This document shows positions 48,145-59,660 of a DNA stretch of 64,000 bases, piece by piece; position 1 is the first letter of the stretch; every line of letters starts with the position of its first letter. The notes beneath the pieces are model-generated. The model did no database searches, was not told the origin of the DNA, and was given only the letters and a program-made list of their open reading frames with translations. The position numbers and the translations under genes were made by a program. This DNA comes from Micropterix aruncella (Eukaryota > Arthropoda > Insecta > Lepidoptera > Micropterigidae). Location of the stretch: NCBI GenBank assembly GCA_944548615.1, contig OX155952.1, positions 40,001,231-40,065,230 on the forward strand. Direction: 5' to 3'.

Positions 48145-50118
48145 TTTCTTTTGGCGGTTCTTTCCAGCGGAGCGATAATGTATTATTAGGTACTGCCTTT
48201 TGGCGTCCAGCATATGTACGCAAGGTCAATCAACGAAATCAGTCGACAGGCCATTTAGAACGGCCTGTGACGTCTACCACTAGGCCTTTTGCCTTTTCGT
48301 GGGGCTTCTCTTGAATCGGGCCCATAGCGTCTCAGGGCTATTCACCCTGAGGCAGACTTCAATATGTATGATTCTCTCGAGGCACGAGGCAGGTCTGTCT
48401 GAAGGACCATATTCAGCAGCCTGGTGTTCTCCTCCTTCGTGCCGATTTGGCACGCGCGAACGAGTTCCAGCAGCTGAATTACGTTCAACAAGACCAGCTC
48501 GTCGCTCTCGAGGCAGCGCATCTCGTCCAGGTATTCTTCTGGATATTCTGGCATTTCTGGCTGGGGTTGTGGGGGTGGTGTAATCGCACTTTCTTCGTCC
48601 GTTTGCGTGCATGCGGACGCTGTGGTTACTGTGGGCGTTTGGGAGCTGGTGGACTGGGCGGTCGCCTCGACCTCCATCCCCTCCTCCTGCTGCGGATGGG
48701 GCCCTGTTAACTGCTGCTGCAGTGGCTTCGAGCGGCGTCGCCGGTTCATCCTCTCCACAGCTGGCTGCTGTGGAGTGGCCGGCTTTTTCCTCCACGACAA
48801 GGGCTCCGTAGGGGCGGCGGCAGGCTGAGACGTCATTTGCGTCTTCCTCGGCGCTGGGCGTGTAGGAGGCGACGAAGGCGCGGCGGCGGTCGAGGCGCCC
48901 GGTGAGGCGCTTCGCGGTGTGGCTCGCGGAGGAGCGGTGGCTGCTGCACGCGGAGCACCCTGCTGCTTCCGCGTCGTCTGGCGGATTTCCGCTAGGAAAC
49001 TGGGGCAGCGTCGGTTGTTGGCGGGGTGCTCCTGCCCGCAGTTTCCACAGGTTGCTCGGGCGGTCTTTGGCCGAGGGCAGTTTTTGGCAGCGTGCTCCTC
49101 GCCGCAGCAAACGCAAACCTGCGGCCGGTGGCAGTTGTGGCTGCTGTGCCGGAACTTTTGACAGCGGTGGCACTGCTTAGGCCCGTTCCGGCCTCTCCAG
49201 CTCTCGATGGTGACGGGCAGGTACCAGATGTCCGGGAGACTGTATACCTTGCGCCAGCCCTCGTTCTTTCGAATGACAACAAAGAACAGCGCGCGCCGCC
49301 CTCCATGGATCAGGCGCGCGTACGTCGCTTCGATGTCTTTAGCCGCCAGCCCTTCGATGACCTCCTGCTGGGTGGTGTTAGCCGGGAGGCCCCGAATGGC
49401 TATCTTGGCGTCCTTTTCTATCGGCGGCGTGTAGGTGTGCCACGCCACCGAGTTGCCAAGGGTGTGAAGGTAGGCCTGGACGACGCGGTACTCTGCGTCG
49501 TCGGCCGGGCGGAATCTGAGGCCACCGCCGTGTCCGAGCGGTGCGACGTTCGACGCGCGCCCCAACTTCGCGCGGAGGCCTTCAGGTGGTCGGGCCACCT
49601 ATCGAGCTTGTCCACGACAATGGGTCGGGGGCGCGGCGCCTGCTTCGGCAGAAGCGGCGCGGGCGGCAATGGTGCTGGGGCCGCATCGCTGCGGCACGGC
49701 GTCGGGCTTTTCCTCGCCGCTAGTTGGGCGTAGGTAGGCTCGTCTTCGGTGTCCGAGGGTACCGGCGAGCCGAAAATCTGTTGATGATCGACGAAGGAGT
49801 CAGGGGAGTCGGCTCGGCGGCGCTGCGACTCCCTCTGCTGCTCATCTTCTGGAGACGCGGGGTCTCTCACGCGTTTCCTCGGTGTCGCGATCGGAATGAG
49901 CGGCATGTCCAGGCCCCTAGTCACTGGTGGGCTGTGCGGGGCGGCAGCAGCTTCGGCGGAGTTGGCAGGAGACTGCATTTCGAACCGGAGATACTCGACG
50001 GCACGAACTTCACGGCGAGGACCGGAGACGGCGCTCGACGGTCGACTCGCGGCGGCAATATTCAGCGCGGGCGGCGGAGCGGAGCAGGCGACCGTTCGAG
50101 ACGGACGCCGGGCACTGA
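48145..50118 (-). mobile_element. LINE with preserved 5' end, 3' part lost
   Basis: Upstream of ORF1 is a GC-rich 5' UTR (49979-50118). It begins, on the minus strand, ATTCAGTGCCCGGCG, which contains the initiator-like TCAGTG seen at Jockey-type 5' ends that carry an internal promoter. After the ORF1 stop only about 200 bases remain before the inverted-repeat breakpoint at 48144. No endonuclease or RT follows. Confidence 0.65.
48342..49978 (-). pseudogene. LINE ORF1 (gag-like) copy 2, one frameshift
   Basis: The start ATG is at 49978-49976. The first frame (about 130 residues: Pro/Ser/Arg-rich, then RPIVVDKLDRWPDHLKA) shifts by one base near 49580 into a 418-residue frame ending at 48342. 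That second frame has the PRE_C2HC-like region (IAIRGLPANTT...VVIRKNEGW) and CCHC zinc knuckles C143-C146-H151-C156, C162-C165-H169-C174 and C184-C187-H191-C198 (second-frame numbering). A Pro/Gln-rich stretch follows, then EYLDEMRCLE...VIQLLELV. Jockey-clade ORF1 fits best. Apart from the frameshift it is well kept. Overlapping long frames such as 48280-49173 are shadows. Confidence 0.85.
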
Positions 50119-50125
50119 ATGTGCA
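50105..50125 (-). promoter_or_regulatory. Probable LINE internal promoter start
   Basis: Minus strand ATTCAGTGCC (rc of 50111-50120): a TCAGT initiator at the switch from AT-rich flank to GC-rich 5' UTR. Confidence 0.45.
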
Positions 50126-52369
50126 AGGTATACACAGTTATGAACAAATAGCCTTCGAGCATCCTTTCGCATAATCGGGGTACCACTCCATATAACCTAA
50201 CATTGTCCGTTGTTGGGTCAGCTACATACGTTCGTATGTATATTTGTAATAACCACATTTTGAAAATACGTAGAAAGAAACGCAAACAATATAGCCCAGT
50301 TAAGGATATGTTGTAAAATTTCACGTACGTTTGACAGTTCGCGGCATGCACTGTTGCCAAGCTTTATCGCCAGCCGTTTTAAGACCCGGCAATAGGCAAA
50401 AGGCACTTGACATGGGGGTGATACTAACACTGTTACAAATGATTCTGCTACAAATTATGTACGTATAGGTAGCCAAAGACCCAAGATACGACTTAAACCA
50501 ACATTTATATCGCAATACAATTACATGTAATCTACACATGCATGCATGTACAATTGTACATCCACACATGCTTTCTATAAGTTGGACGAGTTCTACAGCT
50601 GTGCTGAATCGTTTGTAGTCTAGATATTATTTGTATATTAGATTTAAACAGTTTAAGGCATGACATGCTATTTTACAATATTAATGTTTTTTTATACGCT
50701 TCAGGTTGTTTAGCTGTTAAGTTGACTTTTGGAACATAATATTTCCAAATTTTATTGATATTTAATAAGTGAATCATTTTACAATTGTTGTTTTAATTTT
50801 TATTTGTTTAGTTAAGTTTTTAAAATATGCTATTTTTGTTTATTTTTGTTGTGTCTTTTAATTTGACATTAATATAAAAAAATACTATGTTACTTCATTT
50901 GACATTTATGACATTAAATGTAACTGATAAATTACATATATTAGATAAATTTTATTTAATATTGTATTTATCTAATATACCAATATATATTTTTTGACGA
51001 TTTCACCAGATTATGTATCTACATATTAAATCGTTGTAGATACCTATTCTTTAAAAAAAATAAAATTGATTATGATTATGTAACGAGAAATCCAAGGGCG
51101 AGATTCGTTAAAAATGCTCAAAAGGCCTTTGGCGATCATTATAATCGCCACATTGTTATAACATGGAAAAGCTTGCCCTAATAGCTATAGTTTCAGAGAT
51201 ATAGGACAAAGTGATGCGCGGCGGAATCAAAATCTGTTCCCTCCGCCCCCCCCCCCACCCTCCCCCTGACACTCGCGTGGTGGCAACCGATGGCTCCCGG
51301 GTTAAATCTACTCAGGACCACCTAAGAAATAGTTGTGCCAAGTAGGTATGAGCCTTTAATCACAAAAGGCAGGGTTCCCATACAAAATGTTGCACTAAAT
51401 CCCCAGCTTGATTGTCAATTGTCAGTTGACTAGGCTGTTTTCATATTAATAATAAATTATGTGGAAAAATGTATGTAACATTTTTGTAGAGAATTTTATA
51501 AGCTTTTTATAGGATTTTTTACATAAAACATGATTCCGCTATCGCTAAAGTTAGCGAGATATAAGCGAAAAACTGAATCGGAGCTCCATTTTTTCAAGAT
51601 GGCGGCTCGAGCGCAACAAATAGAGTGGGGAACTTTTAGCACAGTATACCAGTATCTGGTATACTGTTATTTTAGTATACAGTACGCATCAAAGAACATC
51701 TGTGCCAAGTTTCAAACTTTTACCAGTTATTTCCGTCAGACAGGGTTCTAGTAATACAATAAATTGATAGCGAACCCGTGGACTTTAATAATACAATAAA
51801 TTATTTAGGTGTCGCCCTAAAATATAGTCCTCAAAATAATAAATCATAATTCCCTTATAAAATCGGTAAAGTGAACCTACAATCCTATAAATAGAGTGAG
51901 ACAAATAAATTGATAGTGTGATATTATTTTGAAAATATATTTTTTCTAGATATTTTTTTGCATATTTGTCATAAGATATAGATAATTAACAAATAAAACT
52001 TTTATCTCATTAATCACATGAATATTTTAACATTTGTAGTAAAAACATTTGTAATTAATTATAAAATTATAAATATATAAAATAATTGTAAAATTATAAA
52101 TATGTTTATACTATATATCATTTATTATTTATTGATATCGTATTTACGTATATGTGTATTTGCCATATTGTATTACCTACAATGTATTATTCGTACAAAT
52201 TTAGTGTTTGGATTTGTATTATAATGTTATTTATTTATAATTATATATTATTCAATCTTAAAATAATAATTTTTAAAAAATTTATTAAGTACATTCATTT
52301 ATTATAAAAATAAAAAGTTTTTTCAAGTTAATTAGGCTAATTGTTACATAAGTTGTATTACTTATTTTA
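50119..52369. other. 2.2-kb stretch without recognised genes
   Basis: AT-rich. It holds a poly-C run at about 51246-51269 and nothing with a family match. ORFs to 82 codons are unsupported. Confidence 0.4.
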
Positions 52370-52541
52370 ATTACTCTGACCCGCCTAGATACGGGACAGT
52401 TTAGTCCTAGTTAGGTGGGCAATGAGCATTCGCTGCATTTCGGTGTTAAATTTTTCCGAGTTACTTATAACATTGATAACAATGGGGCTAAATGTACAAA
52501 AATAAAATGAATAAAGTATTAAACCAAAAAAAAAAAAAAAT
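52370..52541 (+). mobile_element. Retroposed 3' end with poly(A)
   Basis: GACCCGCCTAGATACGGGAC, TTAGTCCTAGTTAGGTGGGC and a later AATAAA (about 52511-52516) precede a run of 15-16 A (52526-52541). The first blocks resemble repeat N (CTAGTCCCAGTTGGGTGAC), so this may be a diverged relative. No coding part. Confidence 0.55.
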
Positions 52542-53292
52542 AACAACTTTTTTGATTAACCGATGTGATGGTAAGGGTGGTACCCATCCTTAAGAAGTAT
52601 ATATTAAATTTACGATACGACAGCAAAGTTTTATGAGATACGTCGAGACGTTGCTGTTATATACCGTATAAATAAATGAGTATATTAATCGTAATATTTT
52701 CGATCGTATCGAGTTTCTAGCGATAAAGATATAAAATAGCCCTGCTGGGGTACACATAAAGGGATAGTAGTGATGTTAGACCGATGACCGCTAACGACAA
52801 CTGCTTCGCACCGATTGCGGACATATAATTTATATATCTAACCCATTACAACTTCCACTGCCAGCGTCCTGTGAGCGCACCTTAGCTGACTACCGCATGT
52901 TGCAAGTATTCATAAATTTCATTTAATGTGTTTTCCGACAGCTTAAGAGTTAACAGTCCACGATATGGCAATTATTCATCGATTACGGACTTCAACGAAA
53001 TATTATGTTTTATTGTGAGTCCGTGAAACGGGCGCGGGGCGCCTGCACCGGCTGCACGGCTGCAACGAGGCGGAGGCAAAGCTAGGCGAGACTCCCGAGA
53101 GCGCCAGCTCTGCATATAAATCGTCAGCAGCAGCGCGGCGCGGCGCCCGGCGGTATTACACATGCTAACTATCTTCCTAAAGCAACATCTGAATAATTTA
53201 GGAGAGAGAGGAGAACATATTGGATCGTGATTTAGCTGTCACCGGAAAGGAAAATTTTTTAGCCACTTCAATGCGTGAAAGCGGCCAAAGGC
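52542..53292. other. Unassigned, with GC-rich patch 52985-53165
   Basis: 52985-53165 is strongly GC-rich, with a CATATAAAT element near 53113 followed by CAG repeats and GCGCGGCGCGGC. A core promoter is possible. There is no initiator at the right spacing and no protein is recognised. Confidence 0.3.
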
Positions 53293-53585
53293 CTCTTGTC
53301 CACATACGTTTTTTTCGCCGTGAAAATCCACGGTTAACTCGCCGTGCCTAGGCACTGTCGTCAGTGAAGTATGAAGGCTTGTCCACGGAGATTTCGGAAA
53401 AACGGCACGGTGCCGCCGCCGCATGCACTGTTTTGGCCCTCTTGTCCACACAGTTTTTTTCGTCCTGAAAATCCATGGTCAATTCGCCTTGTCTCGGCAC
53501 GGTCGTCAGTGGGATATGACTCATTATGGAAGCTTGTCTACGGACACTCCGGAAAAACTGCACAGCGCCGCCGCCGTGCCAACTT
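53293..53585. repeat. Two tandem 146-bp units
   Basis: CTCTTGTCCACA starts units at 53293 and 53439. Both contain TTTTTTTCG, CCTGAAAATCCA or CGTGAAAATCCA, GTCGTCAGTG, GCTTGTC.ACGGA, CGGAAAAAC and GCCGCCGCCG. Roughly 80% similar. Origin unknown. Confidence 0.8.
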
Positions 53586-54794
53586 TAATACACACCTAGG
53601 CCAGGTTACAAGCATTCAATATGACGCATATTATAAAAGACTGGTTACATATTTGTAGATAAACTCGACGAGAGAGGTCTGTGAGTTATTAGTGACAAGG
53701 ACTGTTAAATAAAATAGGTCTTCTTTAGGCTAAAATAGGTATAACACCGCACAAAATATCACCTTCCTTTGTATTGATGTTGTCACTTCACTGAGCAGAG
53801 CCTTTGCTATGCTCAGTAGTGACAGAAATCCCATCGAAGCCGCACTCTTTAGTGTATTTCCAGGGCTTTAAAATCTGTATTGTCATGTACGAGTAACTAA
53901 ATATAATAAATTAATTATGTAAATAAGGGGTAAATAAATAAATAAATGAAATTAATAAAATAAATCGGCCATTCCAAGATGCTTAAAAAAACGTGTAAAT
54001 ACGATGAAAGACTGAAGGACTGTTGCATTTCGCGTTACGATCTTTGAAGGACTGTTGCATTTCGTACATTCTGGACCCACGATATTTTGAGCATTCTCCG
54101 ATACATCCACAACTCAAAAGCGTCAAGGCGCGTGGCCATCCTTTCTGTGAGTGTCCAGTAAAGTTGGTAGGCCGGTAAAGTAAGTTAAAGGCAGCTTTAA
54201 ACAATGAATGTGCATAGGGTTTGCAAGGGGGCTGCTGAACGTGTGTATGAGCGCGCCGTCCAAATCGCATTCCGCCACAATAAAATATTGAAAGGCATAA
54301 ATACATTCAGAGGCAATAAATAACGGCGTGCTCGTCGTAAATACCGAAAATGCCGTTCATTTTCCGCTCGGACTGTGCCTTTGCCGCCTTTCAGTGCGCC
54401 TTTATACACCCACCGATCGTGTACAAGTGCATGTGTGTACACACTCTTATTATCGTTAAATTCAAAGGCGGTACCCTTGGCAGCTCGGCGCTAATTATTT
54501 TAGCACTCGATAAAATACTAAATACTCAGAAAACTGTGATCTTGCGCCAAGATACGCGATTGCCGCGACTGCGCCTACGGTTATGCATTCGTAAACAATC
54601 CCTCCACTCTTGGGGGTGATCCTCCCGCACGAATATCAGGCAGATGACATTGATGAGAAGAACCATGCGGCACCTGAATGCGCTGTTGTAGACATCACCA
54701 CATAGAGATTTTATTATTTTTTTAAAATTTTATAAAATTATCTAATATATGTAAAAGATTTTGACAAAAAAATAGTAAATATAATAATAATTTT
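53586..54794. other. No recognised gene
   Basis: 54230-54620 is GC-balanced, with AATAAATA and GGCATAAATACA motifs and open frames on both strands that match nothing known. It could be non-coding regulatory DNA. AT-rich elsewhere. Confidence 0.3.
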
Positions 54795-55692
54795 AAACGA
54801 CTGTCCAACAAAAAAGGAGTGTAATGTGTCCGGGTTCATCTATGTATGTTTTCCGTTTCTTTATTCCACCATAACTTCTAAACGGTTAGACCGATTAAAA
54901 AATGTATGGTATTGTTAGAATCATTATGTCATCTCGAGTGTTATACACTGAGAAAAATATTGGATTGATTCGTACATTACCATTTTGTTATTACGGTTTT
55001 ATACAGAATAACGATGTTTCAAACGTAATTTTGTTGAATTACAAAGCATTTTGTTGAATCTCCATTATTCGATTACACGTATCGACATTTTCCTTACGGG
55101 TAATACGAAAAGAACAGTATACTGTAGTTTTAACATGATTCATGTGTCCGGCTATAATTGTACGTATACTACTACATGCTGTCATGTTAGAAGCGAGATC
55201 CCATGGTCGCAACGTAATCAAATAACATTAATTAGGGTTGTCGACTACAGCGGGCGAGCCCGTCACCTCAGGAAGCTTTAACGATTAGTCGTTCTATCTC
55301 CCTGGAGTGAAGAAGAAGAAGACTTGGACAAAACAGTCCACCATCTAGCTCCGCCACAAGCCCGCAAGAAGTCAACGCCTTAACCGCGAGATAGCCAGGA
55401 GTGTTACCCGGCGGGCTTACACTCACGCCCTTACTCCCAATTGTGACCAAATTACTCCAGTCTCTCGATTGGTTACGAGTACGAGGTCGCTTGCGCGGTC
55501 CTATCCCTTACGAAGCGGTGAAACGGTGTAAACCGAATCTATCGCGGACCACAGCGTCCTTTGCCCGGCTGTTCACCCAGGATCGGATAGCCGATGGTCA
55601 TTTCAAGGGCAGTCGCCGTAAGGTCCGCAACCACCCCGGCTCTATAGGAAACAGTACTGCTTCCAGACTCCCCCGACTGTTAGAGTGCACAG

Positions 55693-57437
55693 AGGTACGG
55701 CCCGACCAGCGTCACCAAAACCCCGACCATGGGCTGTCCACAGGGGTCAGTGTTGGGTCCTAGCCTTTGGAACATTCTCTTTGATGATTTCCTCGGTCTA
55801 CCTTACCCGGAGGGGTGCACCGTCAGCGCTTATGCAGACGACGCTCTTCTCCTGGTGGGCGGCAGGAGTCGCGCAGAGGTCGAGAGAAGGGTGGCTGACT
55901 CGCTGGACCTGATCCTCGGATGGGGTCAGCGAAACAGACTCACCTTCTCTCCGACGAAAACTCAGGCGCTTCTCCTGAAGGGACATCTTAAGCGGAACCC
56001 TGTCATCAGGATGAACGGTCGCCCGGTATCCTTCCCGGCCACCGTTCGATACCTGGGGGTGACGCTTACGGCTTCCCTTTCCTTTCTTTCGCACGCAAAG
56101 ATTACAGCCGAAAAATCCCGGGATCTATTCTTTGCGCTCCGCGGAGTGAGTCGGGCCGACTGGGGAATTCGTTTCCCGGCGGTCATGACTATCTATAAGG
56201 GCGTCTTCGTCCCGCGTGCGACTTATGCCGCACGCGCCTGGACGGAGTCTGCTGTTCCTGAGGCGACGCGTGTCGCGCTGCTGCGCGGACAGCGCATCCC
56301 TCTCGTGGCCCTGACCGGGGCGTACAGAACGACGTCCACTCTTGCGTTACCCGTCATCGCTGGCGTTCTGCCGATTGACCTGGAGATTCTGGAGCGTGCA
56401 GCGTTGTCGCGGTACCGCCGGGGCGAGCCGGTAGTCCTTCATGGCCTGTCGATCGACCCGGTGGCGCACCGAGCTGGGGAGTTTGCCCGCCTGATTCGGG
56501 TGGAGTCCTTGCGTGTCTGGCAGGCTAGATGGGACGCCGGGGGTACGGGCCGCCTCACCCATTGCTTTTTCCCGTCCGTCGCAGTGCGGATGGCAAATTC
56601 GTTTCTGCGGTTCGACCACCATACCACGCAGCTGGTTGGGGGCCACGGAGAGTTCAGAGCCAAACTATTTGACTTTGGACTTGCCGATGACCCCCGATGC
56701 GCCTGTGGGTATGGTCGCCAAACTGCGGAACACGTAATTTGGTCTTGCCCAATTCTAGCGGCTGCACGGGAGAAATTGATGGATGCAGTGGGCGCGTGCG
56801 TTGGGCGCTCTCCGATTTGGTACCCGGATCTGGTCAGTTGTAGGAGCTGCTTCCAGTCGTTTGGCGAGTTTGTGGAGCACTGGGTGGCTTCTTGGGAAAG
56901 CATGAGGCCTCGGGATACCCCCCAGGGGGTACCCTCTTCCTTGGTGGCGTGATTCGGCGGCTACTTCCAGCCCGAAGTGCCCGTCTTTGTGTCCGTCTCT
57001 TTACCGCCCCGAAGGGCGTTTCGTTCTTTGCAGGATCCAGGGATTCCTCCCCCCCGTGGCTGCTCCGAGACCTGCCCACGGACCGTGCGCCTCCACCATC
57101 ATCGTTTCTGGAGCGTCCTCTACCCCGCTTACCGGCCCTAAATTTGTTATTTGTTGTTTTATTATTTTATTTTGTGAATATGGTAAATTTAGTATTATTT
57201 TTGTAAATTATTACTTTGTAAATTCTTTCATTATTATAAATAAATGGGTTCTCGGGGCGGTACGGGGGGGGGGGGGGGGTGGTTTACCCTATTTCACCCC
57301 CTACGCGTTCTACCCTTCTGGTACGCGCAGGGTTGTCGTAGCACGACATCCCGGGCAGACAAGACGACCCTCGTCGTTATAACTGCCCGGGCGGTGGGCG
57401 GGGTTTGCTGCCCTCACCTATCGCCTTGAAACTCTAA
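55693..57437 (+). mobile_element. R1-clade LINE, 5' truncated, innermost layer
   Basis: 1745 bp flanked by a perfect 17-bp duplication ACTGTTAGAGTGCACAG (55676-55692 and 57438-57454). It begins inside the RT domain, carries the rest of ORF2 intact, and ends with a 3' UTR (56953-57437) without poly(A). The youngest event in the nest. Confidence 0.88.
55729..56952 (+). CDS. R1-clade reverse transcriptase, C-terminal part
   Basis: The frame is open from the element border (55693). The Met at 55729 is simply the M of TMGCPQGSVLGPSLWN, an RT motif, and is not a natural start. AYADDALLLV (residues 34-43) holds the catalytic DD pair. TFSPTKTQALLLKG and VRYLGVTLTASL follow. The C-terminal zinc-knuckle-like block reads RCACGYGRQTAEHVIWSC (C-x-C-x8-H-x4-C, from about residue 324), as in R1-type ORF2. 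It ends at TGA 56950-56952. No stop or frameshift. The first half of RT, the endonuclease and ORF1 are absent. Confidence 0.88.
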   Translation: MGCPQGSVLGPSLWNILFDDFLGLPYPEGCTVSAYADDALLLVGGRSRAEVERRVADSLDLILGWGQRNRLTFSPTKTQALLLKGHLKRNPVIRMNGRPVSFPATVRYLGVTLTASLSFLSHAKITAEKSRDLFFALRGVSRADWGIRFPAVMTIYKGVFVPRATYAARAWTESAVPEATRVALLRGQRIPLVALTGAYRTTSTLALPVIAGVLPIDLEILERAALSRYRRGEPVVLHGLSIDPVAHRAGEFARLIRVESLRVWQARWDAGGTGRLTHCFFPSVAVRMANSFLRFDHHTTQLVGGHGEFRAKLFDFGLADDPRCACGYGRQTAEHVIWSCPILAAAREKLMDAVGACVGRSPIWYPDLVSCRSCFQSFGEFVEHWVASWESMRPRDTPQGVPSSLVA

Positions 57438-57930
57438 ACTGTTAGAGTGCACAGTCGATTGGCTTACGCCGCACGGTGCGCAGACCGTCCAGGAGCGCCA
57501 GAAGGTTGATTCCCAGGGGAATCAAATAACATTAGATATGTTTTAACATTACTACACGGTAACTACGGTCACGCCATCATCATTACACGTCATGTTAATT
57601 TATACGTATGGTCCACAGTCCGAGTTATATACGTGATCCTTGTTGGAACATGCGTATTTCCGTGTATTGCATCGTTATATTTCTCATAGTGTAGGATACC
57701 TTAACTAACTGTCCAAATAACAGGTAAGTAGTTGTGTTCAAATGACCAAATGTCAATTAATAAGATTAAATACATCGTGTTTAGTATCAAATGAAAGGAC
57801 TGTGAGTATATTCCGGAAATACACGTCTATATATATATGGATACATTTACAAACCACAAATATTTCATTAAAAAAACCGCAATAAAAATAATTATAAACG
57901 TATTAGTTTACTTTCTGTAAGAGCAGTCAT

Positions 57931-59404
57931 TTTTTTAATTCTTTTATATATATTTACTTGTTACAACAAGTCTTTTGCGAAGCAGATTCGATTAGATTTT
58001 TTTGTGGATTTCATCACCTTAATAGTTTTTATGTCTTTTCTGCGGTTAGTATTTTAAACATACTCACATTACGTTGTTTTACATTCATTCTGATTGCCCA
58101 TCATTCTTATAAAATAAAAGAGATTTATCTAAATTAATATTCAACAGTATATAAACAAATAAATAAATACATATATGACTAAATAAACAAATAAATTGAC
58201 CAATAAAAAAAATTATTAAAAAGGTGCGCACATATATGTAATGCATTATTAATAGCAGCCTTTATTTAGATAAACATATTAAGTTGTTTTAAATATAATG
58301 AAGTAATTGTATATATTAGGCCCGATTACGTTTCCTCGTAAACTAAAACTGAAATTAGTTCAAGCGAACGAGATAAAGCAATACGTTAGAGCGAAATATT
58401 ACATCTACACATTCTGGGCATCGTGTATTAGGCAACTTATCCTGGCTGCGGAATGAAGGAGGAAATAGCGGAGCAAGAGATTTGTGCAATGGCCTGCATT
58501 ATTCGCAAAACGAGAGAGAATAATAAGAAATTACTCGTAGTAGATATGCTACGCCACCTTCGTGGATTCTAGAGACGCCATCTGGTGAGAGCTGGTTGCG
58601 TGACCTGTAAGCATGTAAGTATACACGGGGTCAGGTACAAAAACTCCCAAGCGGAGAGCCAAGTGGGTGTCGGACTAGGGACAACTAACCACAAACTCGA
58701 AAAATTATTTTACAAATTATCCGCCGCAGACCATATCGTCATCACACCAATGAACTTTATATGGACCTTGTTTTATAAACTTTAACTTACAATGACTTCA
58801 ACTTAGACATTATTTCAAATTTCAGAATACTTCAGGACCGAAGACCAATGAGACAAGTTTTAGAAAAAAAAATAATACCCAGGATGAAAATATTATTTCG
58901 TCAAAACACTACTCTTTAATTATGTACGCCGATCCGATTTTACAAATGGATCAATTTGAACATACAAATGGATTTGACATTTAACGTTTAAAAAAAATTT
59001 TTATCGAATCGTGTCAGACTAACCATACATACAATTAAAACAATTATAACTTTATAAAACTTAGGTGCTTAAATTATGGTTATATTCTTAAATATAAATG
59101 TTAGTTTTATTTAAACATTGAATTTTATTACCAAAAATATTTGTTGACAATACATTTTTTTTATTTTGAATAGGTATTATTATATACAATTTCATATTAC
59201 TTAACATATATGTCATATAAATGGCTTTTTGATGTTTTCTCATTACTGTTTCTATCTTTCCTTACTTTTGTTGTCCGTCTCATAACTTTCTTTTCTCTTT
59301 TTTTAGCTTTAGGTCTATTTTCTTTGTCTCACCTTTGATTTTATAAACTATAAAATTCTATTTAAAGATTTGTCTCACTTTATTTAAAGAAATTTTATTT
59401 TCAA
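57931..59404. other. AT-rich stretch, nothing recognised
   Basis: A GC-balanced patch lies at 58440-58740, with a 66-codon frame of no known family. Confidence 0.4.
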
Positions 59405-59660
59405 TTTTAATGCCGATTTTATAAGGTAATCGCTTTTTTCAGGACCACGTTTTAAGGCAATTTAGTTTTATGAGCAATTTACGTTTACATAATGTTTCAA
59501 ATATTTTTTCTTTTTTTTAGAGCCCTATCCACCCCACAACGGGATAGTTCCAGTTGAGTGACAAAATCGAATAAGCATGAGGTAAGGTTTTGCCATTCGG
59601 TTCCTATTATTTTTCTAGCCAAATACAATATTTTATAGAAATTAATTCCTATATAAATAT
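59405..59660 (+). repeat. Repeat N copy 3
   Basis: AATGCCGATTTTATAAGG, TTTTATGAGCAATTTACG, ACGGGATAGTTCCAGTTGAG, AATAAGCATGAGGTAAGG and TTTTGCCATTCGGTTCCTAT. Co-linear with 6620-6890. Confidence 0.7.

Larger units (their letters stand above)
55231..57519 (+). repeat. GCR family copy I, third layer
   Basis: It starts ATTAGGGTTGTCGACTACAG and ends TTGATTCCCAGGGG, lacking the last about 140 bases seen in copy F. AATCAAATAACATTA flanks it at 55216-55230 and 57520-57534. It is split at its GTTAG..AGTGCAC motif by the R1-clade LINE. Confidence 0.85.
54946..57691. mobile_element. MITE copy 2, second layer
   Basis: Outer ends CACTGAGAAAAATATTGG and (inverted) CACTATGAGAAATATAACG, flanked by TA at 54944-54945 and 57692-57693. 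The two halves (54946-55230 and about 57535-57691) align with the intact copy at 37537-37992. Confidence 0.85.
54795..57930 (-). repeat. Repeat K copy 3, outer layer of the nest
   Basis: The two halves 54795-54945 and 57692-57930 together equal one minus-strand K copy. The first half starts CGACTGTCCAACAAAAAAGG (the TIR end) and ends at the TA before the MITE. The second half has GGATACCTTAACTAACTGTC and ends CTTTCTGTAAGAGCAGTCAT. K copies at 25.1 and 27.1 kb are continuous across this point. Confidence 0.78.

Noticed and set aside
48280..49173. 297-codon minus-strand ORF
   Set aside because: It overlaps LINE ORF1 in another frame. The ORF1 frame has the zinc knuckles; this one is a GC-rich shadow.
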